A stretch of DNA of 64,000 bases, taken from assembly GCF_010723305.1 (NCBI RefSeq), contig NZ_BLKW01000002.1, forward strand, positions 1,426,001 through 1,490,000. Reading direction: 5' to 3'. Positions 59,045 through 64,000 of this stretch are shown one piece after another (within the stretch, counting starts at the first letter, position 1; each line of letters begins with the position of its first letter). This stretch comes from Mycobacterium botniense. Its GTDB lineage: Bacteria > Actinomycetota > Actinomycetes > Mycobacteriales > Mycobacteriaceae. The position numbers were made by a program, and so were the translations under genes. The notes under the pieces are model-generated. The model was not told the DNA's origin. It made no database searches and saw nothing but the letters and a program-made list of their open reading frames with translations.

Positions 59045-59517
59045 GCGGACTTCACCCTGCACTCGACGTCGGCGTCCGGATGTTCTGTCCAATGTTCGTC
59101 GCGCACAACACCGTCCACCAACATCCGGCAGCCCACCCGCCCGCCGTGGACGTGCACCGAGACGCTGCCGGATACCACCGTGAGCGTGGTCGTCTCGGTG
59201 TGCGACCACGGCAACGTGGTGACCTTAACCTGGTGCGGGTGGCCGTCGATGTCAATGTAGACAAGTGTCCCGCCGGAGCCCGCGGAGCCGAACACCTCGT
59301 AGGTGAGCCGTTTGGGATTGAACTCCTCGGGCGCCTGCGGACCGTTGACGGTGATGACCGGACCCGGCGCGGAGAGCTGGTGCACCTTCCACATACCCAG
59401 CAGACCCAGGCCGACTGCGATGACGCTGACCAGGGGCATCCATGTCCGCGCCAGCACAGTTCTGCCGACTGAACGAGGGCTCACTCGGTCACCTTCTTCG
59501 AATCTGTTCTCGGGCAC
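59041..59517 (-). CDS. MmpS-family accessory protein (second copy)
   Basis: A 158-residue membrane-anchored partner of the downstream MmpL. The transmembrane helix is at about 28-44 (PLVSVIAVGLGLLGMW), followed by the beta-sandwich domain with KRLTYEVFGSAG, LPWSHTETTTLTV and CRMLVDGVVRDEHW. The stop overlaps the mmpL GTG. An alternative GTG start 12 codons in would give the more usual length of about 146. About 190 non-coding bases separate it from the next gene upstream and presumably hold the promoter. Confidence 0.92.
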   Translation of the reverse strand: MPENRFEEGDRVSPRSVGRTVLARTWMPLVSVIAVGLGLLGMWKVHQLSAPGPVITVNGPQAPEEFNPKRLTYEVFGSAGSGGTLVYIDIDGHPHQVKVTTLPWSHTETTTLTVVSGSVSVHVHGGRVGCRMLVDGVVRDEHWTEHPDADVECRVKSA

Positions 59518-59709
59518 AGCGTCTCGCCGGATGCAGGCAAAACGTGCGGCTATGTATCAATTGGCTTGCGATAGGCCCGACGGGGAGAATACCAGCCGCA
59601 CCGTGAAGGCCGGGTGCGGGGCCGTGCGCATTTTCGGGGGCTCTGGCCAGGACAGACGAGGTTGGAGAGACCGTGCTGTGGTGAAACAGGGATGCCTGTC
59701 CACGTCTTA

Positions 59710-60159
59710 TCACATGTTCGTCAGCCGCTTTTTCAACCGCGCGCTGCTGATCAGTCGAAGGGTCAGGTTGGTAGCGGCCAGCATTGGGATGACCCCGAGA
59801 AATGTTCGCTCAGAGGCCCTCGCCCCGTGCAGATGGTAGAGGCTGCCGAACACGTAAAACGATCCCAACATAAACAGCGTACCGGGAAGGCAAAACGCCA
59901 TCGGCGAGCTGCGGTCGGCAACGATTTGCCTGGCATAAACCAGCTCATCGTCTGACAAGGGTTGGCCCTTGCGCACCTTCTTGACTATCGCAAAGGCGCT
60001 ATCGATCTGTTCGCTGATCGGCAGGGATGGCCGAGTGCGCAACCGCTGCACGTAGATCGACCCGATGGCAGCCAACACCAATGTCAAGCAGAAAGTGATG
60101 AGTGTGAGCACACCCCACAAACTCGACTCCACGTTTCGCTCCTTCACCGCGCTGTCCAA
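59710..60159 (-). CDS. Small membrane protein of unknown function
   Basis: A 149-residue protein with hydrophobic helices at about 15-38 (GVLTLITFCLTLVLAAIG), 85-105 (FCLPGTLFMLGSFYVFGSLY) and 118-135, and a charged segment between the first two (SEQIDSAFAIVKKVRKGQP). I do not recognise a family. The codon pattern and coherent composition support a real gene, but no Shine-Dalgarno-like sequence is striking upstream of the ATG. It lies upstream of the second mmpS-mmpL on the same strand, 192 bases away. Confidence 0.6.
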   Translation of the reverse strand: MDSAVKERNVESSLWGVLTLITFCLTLVLAAIGSIYVQRLRTRPSLPISEQIDSAFAIVKKVRKGQPLSDDELVYARQIVADRSSPMAFCLPGTLFMLGSFYVFGSLYHLHGARASERTFLGVIPMLAATNLTLRLISSARLKKRLTNM

Positions 60160-60554
60160 CCGGGCATCACGCTAACCCATTGAGCCGCGGTTGCGGACCG
60201 GGTCACCGACCACCAGCGCCAGGATTCGGGAATGGGCCGAAGCAGGCCGCCAACCCGATCGGCATCTGAAAGAAACCCACGGCAGTGCGGCTGATCAGCA
60301 GCCTGAGCCGCTGAAGAATCCGCCTTGCGGATGCAATCCTCGACCGGCTCGGGTTTCCAGCCAGCTTCACTTTCCGCCTTGCTGTGGCCGAGCGGCGACC
60401 GTGTGGAGCCGGCTGCCAGTCGCCGGGACCGGAGGTCGTCGAAATGCACGACGCGACCGCTGGCAGGCCCTAGTCACGGGCGGAGTGCATCACCCCCGCG
60501 TCGTCGTTGGCCACGGTGTGGCGCTGTTAGGCGTCACAGGGTCTCCTCGTCGCG
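60160..60554. other. Gene-free interval at the right edge of the accessory region
   Basis: About 395 bases. The short frames here are Arg/Ser-rich and overlap each other on both strands, and I recognise no domain. It separates the MmpL/Eis accessory block from the SDR gene. I see no clear repeat or integration-site sequence in it. Confidence 0.5.
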
Positions 60555-61700
60555 CTATTCCGATTCGAAACTGTCAGGAGGTTCCCGACGTGGCCGGGCC
60601 AGCACACCGGGACCGTACTTCTTCTCGATCAAAGCCCACGGATCGGCGAAGCGCCCGCGTCGCTCGATGCGGCGCTGGACCGCGAGCACCAGCCGCAAAG
60701 CCGGCCGGATCAGCGGGCCGGTGGCGCGCAGCACAGGTCGTAGCCGTGCGTGGGACTCGGCGATCCACGCGACCGTGGCGGGCCAATCATGCTGCTGAAA
60801 TTGCAGCAGCCTCTGTGCTTCGGTGGTGTCGAACCAGCCGGTGAAGCTCCATCCGCGGTCGTCGCCGGGATCGCCGGGCAGGCTGGCCGACGCACCGAGC
60901 CGGCCCACCCCGAGCGCGGCCAGCATGTCGTCTTCAACCTCGCGGTGGGTGTGCACGTGCGTGTCGTCACCGGCAATCAACAGCACCGTGGTGTTGACCG
61001 CTTGAGCGTGGTCGACCGCGTTGGCGAACGCCAGGGCAGCGTCGCGGGCATCGACGGTGTGCAAGCGGTTGTCGCCCGGCGTTGCGCGCATCAACACCAG
61101 GTAATCCCGGCTGAGGTTGCGCGCCGCGTCTGGTGAGATGACCCCGCCCAACCGCAACACGGCATGGGGCAGGCCGCTGTCGCGGATGACCGTTTCGGCC
61201 AGCACCTTGTCCTCGCCGTACTGGTCGATCGGATTCACCGCTGTCGCCGAAGTGATCCTCTCGGGGAAGCGGTGCGGATTGCGCGAGCCGTACACTGCGG
61301 CGCTGGACGCCATGACAACCAGCGGCGGATCAGGAAGCGCTTGTGCCGCTTTGACCAAGTTTCGGGTGCCGCCGACGTTGACTTGTCGCGCCAGCCTGGG
61401 ATTGCGGTACGACGGCGGCGAACACATCGCCGCCAGGTGCACTAGTGCACGCGGCCGGTGCGTCAGCACAAGCTGCCGGATAGCATCGGCATCCAGCACG
61501 TCGGCGTAGGCCACCACCAGCTTTCCGGGGTAGCCGCCGGCGGCGAGTTTATCGGCGGCGGCAACGGCCTTATTGGTGTGCAAGTCCGTTGCCACGACGG
61601 TGTGTCCGCGGCGCAGCAGAATCTCGGTGCAGCGCTTGCCGATCTGACCGAACGCGCCGGTAACCACAACAGCGCCGGTGGTACTGCGCTGAGCTGTCAA
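60555..61700 (-). CDS. NAD-dependent epimerase/dehydratase (extended SDR)
   Basis: A 381-residue extended short-chain dehydrogenase/reductase. The Rossmann motif TGAFGQIG has Gly15, Gly18 and Gly21, and the active site YGEDK fits YxxxK; the segment MASSAAVYG precedes it. Sugar-nucleotide epimerase or sterol/3-ketoreductase-like relatives are both possible, so the substrate is not assigned. The start codon is TTG at 61700, sharing bases with the upstream SnoaL-like gene's stop (TTGA), which points to coupling of the two genes. Confidence 0.85.
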   Translation of the reverse strand: MTAQRSTTGAVVVTGAFGQIGKRCTEILLRRGHTVVATDLHTNKAVAAADKLAAGGYPGKLVVAYADVLDADAIRQLVLTHRPRALVHLAAMCSPPSYRNPRLARQVNVGGTRNLVKAAQALPDPPLVVMASSAAVYGSRNPHRFPERITSATAVNPIDQYGEDKVLAETVIRDSGLPHAVLRLGGVISPDAARNLSRDYLVLMRATPGDNRLHTVDARDAALAFANAVDHAQAVNTTVLLIAGDDTHVHTHREVEDDMLAALGVGRLGASASLPGDPGDDRGWSFTGWFDTTEAQRLLQFQQHDWPATVAWIAESHARLRPVLRATGPLIRPALRLVLAVQRRIERRGRFADPWALIEKKYGPGVLARPRREPPDSFESE

Positions 61701-62218
61701 CGGAAGCGCCGGTTCATCAGTCGCGCTCCCGCAGCCCGCAGTCGACCCGAGATGCGAAGCGAGAAAAACGGAGTGAAAAGGTCTTCACGAAGCCTGGTCA
61801 ACGTCGACGTTTTGATGCGCCACTGGCCATCAACTTTCTCGTAGGTCTCGTGATAGTGCCCGTAGCCGTTGAGGTTCAGGCCCGGCGCCAGCCGAACCAC
61901 GTCGTTGAGCGCCCACACGCCGGTTGCGGTCGTCGTCGATGTCAACGTGATCTCCGGTGCGTGGACCTGATGCACCGTCGGCCGCGACGGTTTACCCAAC
62001 GTCGTGCGGATGAATGCGACGAACTCATCGGCACCGATGATCACCGGCCCCCCCGCCTGGGCTGTATCGCTCACAAAGTCATCGGTGAACAGCCGGCGCC
62101 ACGCCTCCCAGTCCTTGGTGTCCAGGTAGCGGCAGTAACGGGCTTTCAACTGTTTGATCGCGTCGATCTCCAGCAACGCTGCGGCCTGCTCCATGCGGGG
62201 CCTTTCCACGCCAGTCAT
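61697..62218 (-). CDS. SnoaL/NTF2-like protein
   Basis: About 173 residues of the NTF2-like (SnoaL) fold, a cone-shaped pocket found in isomerases, dehydratases and small-ligand binders. The early helix EIDAIKQLKARYCRYLDTKD and the WRRLFTDDFVSD stretch are typical. ATG 62218 (MTGVERPRMEQAAAL) is preferred over the frame to 62302. It overlaps the SDR gene, which suggests the two act on the same small molecule. Function is inferred from fold only. Confidence 0.8.
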   Translation of the reverse strand: MTGVERPRMEQAAALLEIDAIKQLKARYCRYLDTKDWEAWRRLFTDDFVSDTAQAGGPVIIGADEFVAFIRTTLGKPSRPTVHQVHAPEITLTSTTTATGVWALNDVVRLAPGLNLNGYGHYHETYEKVDGQWRIKTSTLTRLREDLFTPFFSLRISGRLRAAGARLMNRRFR

Positions 62219-62461
62219 CGCGGACGTCCCAGACGATGCGGCCACGCCGGGACACGCGCACAGCATAGCTGCATCTACCAAGACAAGAACACGTCTCTTC
62301 ACACAGAAGAATTCGACTCTTGCCTGTGGCGGTGGTTGGCGTGCGGTGGGTAACGGCTCCCGGCCCGGCTTGTCGCCAACACCGGGAAGCGCCGGGTCCG
62401 GGTGGGTGCGCCGGGTTCAGGGCGGGGTGCGCCCGCCGACACCGCGGGATGGCGAACCCGG

Positions 62462-63520
62462 TCACGGGCGGCTATCCATCACACTCAGCGCGCGCTCGAA
62501 CAACCACACCGCCGCTGCGTGCAACTGGTCACCGACCTCTTGCGGCGCCTTGCCCGCACAGGCCCGAGCCAGGGTGCCCTCGATCACGATGCCCAGCTTG
62601 AAGCAGGCCAGTACGGTGTACCAGCTGATATGTGACAGGTCACGGGTGGTGTTGCGGGCGTAGCGCTCCAGCAGGTCGTCTGTGCTGGCCAGCCCTTCCA
62701 TGCCGGTGAGCGTGTGGCTGAACACGCTCGACCCGTCCGGCTGGCGCCAGGTGGCCAGCAGCCAGCCCAGGTCCAGCAGCGGATCGCCGATGGTCGACAT
62801 CTCCCAGTCGACGATGGCGACGACCTCAGGCCCGGTGCGGGAGAACATCACATTGGCGGCGTGATAGTCGCCGTGCATGATGCCCGGTGTCCAGGCCGAA
62901 GGCCGGTGCTGGTCGAGCCACCCTGCGACGTCGTCGACGCCGGGCAGATTCGGTCCGGGGTAGTTCTCGAACTCGCGATAGGACTCCAGTTCGGAAAGCC
63001 AGCGCGGCACTTGGCGTTCCAAAAAGCCCTCGGGCTTGCCGAAATCAGCCAACCCGACTGCAACGTGGTCGACGGCGCCGAGCTTGGCCAGCGCATCGGC
63101 CATCGACAGCCCCATCTGGAACCGCACCCCCGGGTCACTGGCGTGCAGCGGCGGCAATTCTTGGCCGGCGTTAAACCCGTCGACCGGTTCCATCAGGTAA
63201 AAGACAGCATCTCCGAGCACACCCGGGTCGTCGCAGACCGCGATCAGGTGCGGATGCGGCACGTCGGTGCCGGCCAGCGCGGCCAACACCTTGGTCTCGC
63301 GCAGGATGACCATGTTGCTGCGTGGGCGCAGGTGCTGCGGGCCGCGTCGAAGCACATACTCGCGGCCGGAGCGGCTGAACCTCAGCATGATGTTCTGGGT
63401 GCCGCCGCCGATGCCGGTGACGTTCTCCAGCGGTCCCTCGCCCAAGCCCTGCGCCGACATCCAGTGGGCTACCGCTTCCAGGTTCACCTGCCAGAACCTA
63501 CCCTGCGCCGGCCGTGCCAC
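62462..63520 (-). CDS. fadE36: Aminoglycoside-phosphotransferase-fold protein (FadE36-like)
   Basis: A 352-residue kinase-like protein of the APH/choline kinase fold, matching Mtb Rv3761c, which is annotated FadE36 although it is not an acyl-CoA dehydrogenase by itself. Catalytic-loop motif HGDYHAAN has His216 and Asp218; the metal-binding Asp238 is in VDWEMSTIGDP. The family includes ACAD10/11-type kinases that phosphorylate 4-hydroxyacyl-CoA in lipid breakdown. It lies 19 bases downstream of the next SnoaL-like gene on the same strand, so they may form an operon. Confidence 0.85.
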   Translation of the reverse strand: MARPAQGRFWQVNLEAVAHWMSAQGLGEGPLENVTGIGGGTQNIMLRFSRSGREYVLRRGPQHLRPRSNMVILRETKVLAALAGTDVPHPHLIAVCDDPGVLGDAVFYLMEPVDGFNAGQELPPLHASDPGVRFQMGLSMADALAKLGAVDHVAVGLADFGKPEGFLERQVPRWLSELESYREFENYPGPNLPGVDDVAGWLDQHRPSAWTPGIMHGDYHAANVMFSRTGPEVVAIVDWEMSTIGDPLLDLGWLLATWRQPDGSSVFSHTLTGMEGLASTDDLLERYARNTTRDLSHISWYTVLACFKLGIVIEGTLARACAGKAPQEVGDQLHAAAVWLFERALSVMDSRP

Positions 63521-63539
63521 CGATGAGGTGGTAGCGCCC

Positions 63540-63887
63540 TCAGGTTTTGCTGCGCACCGAGTATCGGACAGTTTGGGCCCGAATCATGCCGCCCTGAAAT
63601 ACAAAGGTATCGACGCCCTCGGCGAGGCGGTTGCCCGCCGACTCGGCGGTCCACTCGAGGAACAGCACATCGTCCTCGTAGATCTGAGTTTTCAGGTGCC
63701 ACGTTGCGTCCGGCAGGTCATCGAAGAGCTGAACGAACGCTGCACGCACACCATCCCTGCCCCGCACTACGCCGCGCGGAGTGATCAAAACCGCGTTGTC
63801 GGCATAGTCGGCCACGAGCTGTTCGAGGTCACCCGCGGCGAGGGCCTGAGCGTGGTGGGTGAAAGTCTCCTGCGGTGTCCGTGTCAT
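63540..63887 (-). CDS. Small SnoaL/NTF2-like protein
   Basis: A 115-residue NTF2-like fold protein. The pattern TFTHHAQALAAGDLEQLVAD and AVLITPRGVVRGRDGVRAAF matches the ketosteroid-isomerase-like group. Catalytic residues are not obvious by eye, and ligand and reaction are unknown. ATG 63887 is the first of a good frame. It is transcribed toward the FadE36-like gene. The remaining 113 bases to the window end show no gene I can call. Confidence 0.78.
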   Translation of the reverse strand: MTRTPQETFTHHAQALAAGDLEQLVADYADNAVLITPRGVVRGRDGVRAAFVQLFDDLPDATWHLKTQIYEDDVLFLEWTAESAGNRLAEGVDTFVFQGGMIRAQTVRYSVRSKT

Positions 63888-64000
63888 CGCACTCCCGTTG
63901 CATCTCGAAGAAAAGCGTAGGGCAACACCTTAGTTGATCGGCGGAATCGGCAGGCCAGCGGCGGTTCACAGGCGGCAGGAGTACTGTGCGGAACTGGTTT

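Noticed and set aside
60144..60844. Short frames left of the SDR gene
   Set aside because: Composition of GC shadow frames; partly antisense to the SDR gene.
1..64000. CRISPR arrays, insertion sequences, rRNA
   Set aside because: No spaced repeat arrays, transposase frames or rRNA-like sequence seen on either strand.

Overview
The window is high-GC actinobacterial DNA from a Mycobacterium. It carries a complete type VII secretion locus of the ESX-3 type, the mycobacterial arabinan locus (embC, embA, embB, aftA, dprE1, dprE2) and three MmpL-family transporter genes. Nearly every core gene can be matched from memory to an M. tuberculosis (Mtb) counterpart at clear but not identical protein level, so this looks like a non-tuberculous species. 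I cannot name the species.

Region 1 (1-13.7 kb) is ESX-3 on the + strand: eccA3, eccB3, eccC3, PE5, esxG, esxH, espG3, eccD3, mycP3, eccE3. Many genes overlap by four bases, so the cluster is probably one or two transcripts. The PPE4 gene expected between PE5 and esxG is absent and a 39-codon scar remains. The first 97 bases are the end of a PPE-like protein.

Region 2 (13.7-18.4 kb) holds an amidohydrolase, the methyltransferase tam, a 650-base non-coding gap, bluB, a GerW-family membrane protein, a conserved hypothetical gene and a PE-PPE-domain remnant. Compared with Mtb, genes from about Rv0295c to Rv0305c are missing, and the Rv0307c-like gene sits beside embB. In Mtb these two lie on opposite sides of oriC, so a chromosome rearrangement joint falls here.

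Region 3 (18.6-46.6 kb, mostly - strand) is the cell-wall arabinogalactan block, read from right to left: a polyprenyl-phosphomannose synthase candidate, the proteasome activator bpa, the Wzt/Wzm exporter with glfT1 between them, a GreA-like factor, a GtrA-like protein, dprE1, dprE2, aftA, embC, then embA and embB. A foreign-looking module (an XRE/MmyB regulator and a divergent mmpS-mmpL pair) separates embC from embAB.

Region 4 (46.7-50.7 kb) has three tRNA genes, a lipE-like gene, echA21 and hisC2. Region 5 (50.8-60.5 kb) looks accessory: an EamA-type transporter, an MMPL transporter, a low-GC Eis-like acetyltransferase, a second mmpS-mmpL pair and a small membrane protein. Region 6 (60.5-64 kb) returns to ordinary metabolic genes: an SDR, two SnoaL-like proteins and a fadE36-like phosphotransferase.

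The genes serve mainly the cell envelope: ESX-3 handles metal-linked secretion, the emb/dpr/aft/glf/wz genes build arabinan and galactan, and the MmpL systems export lipids, siderophores or drugs. Statements about Mtb homologues rest on recalled sequences and were not checked by alignment.
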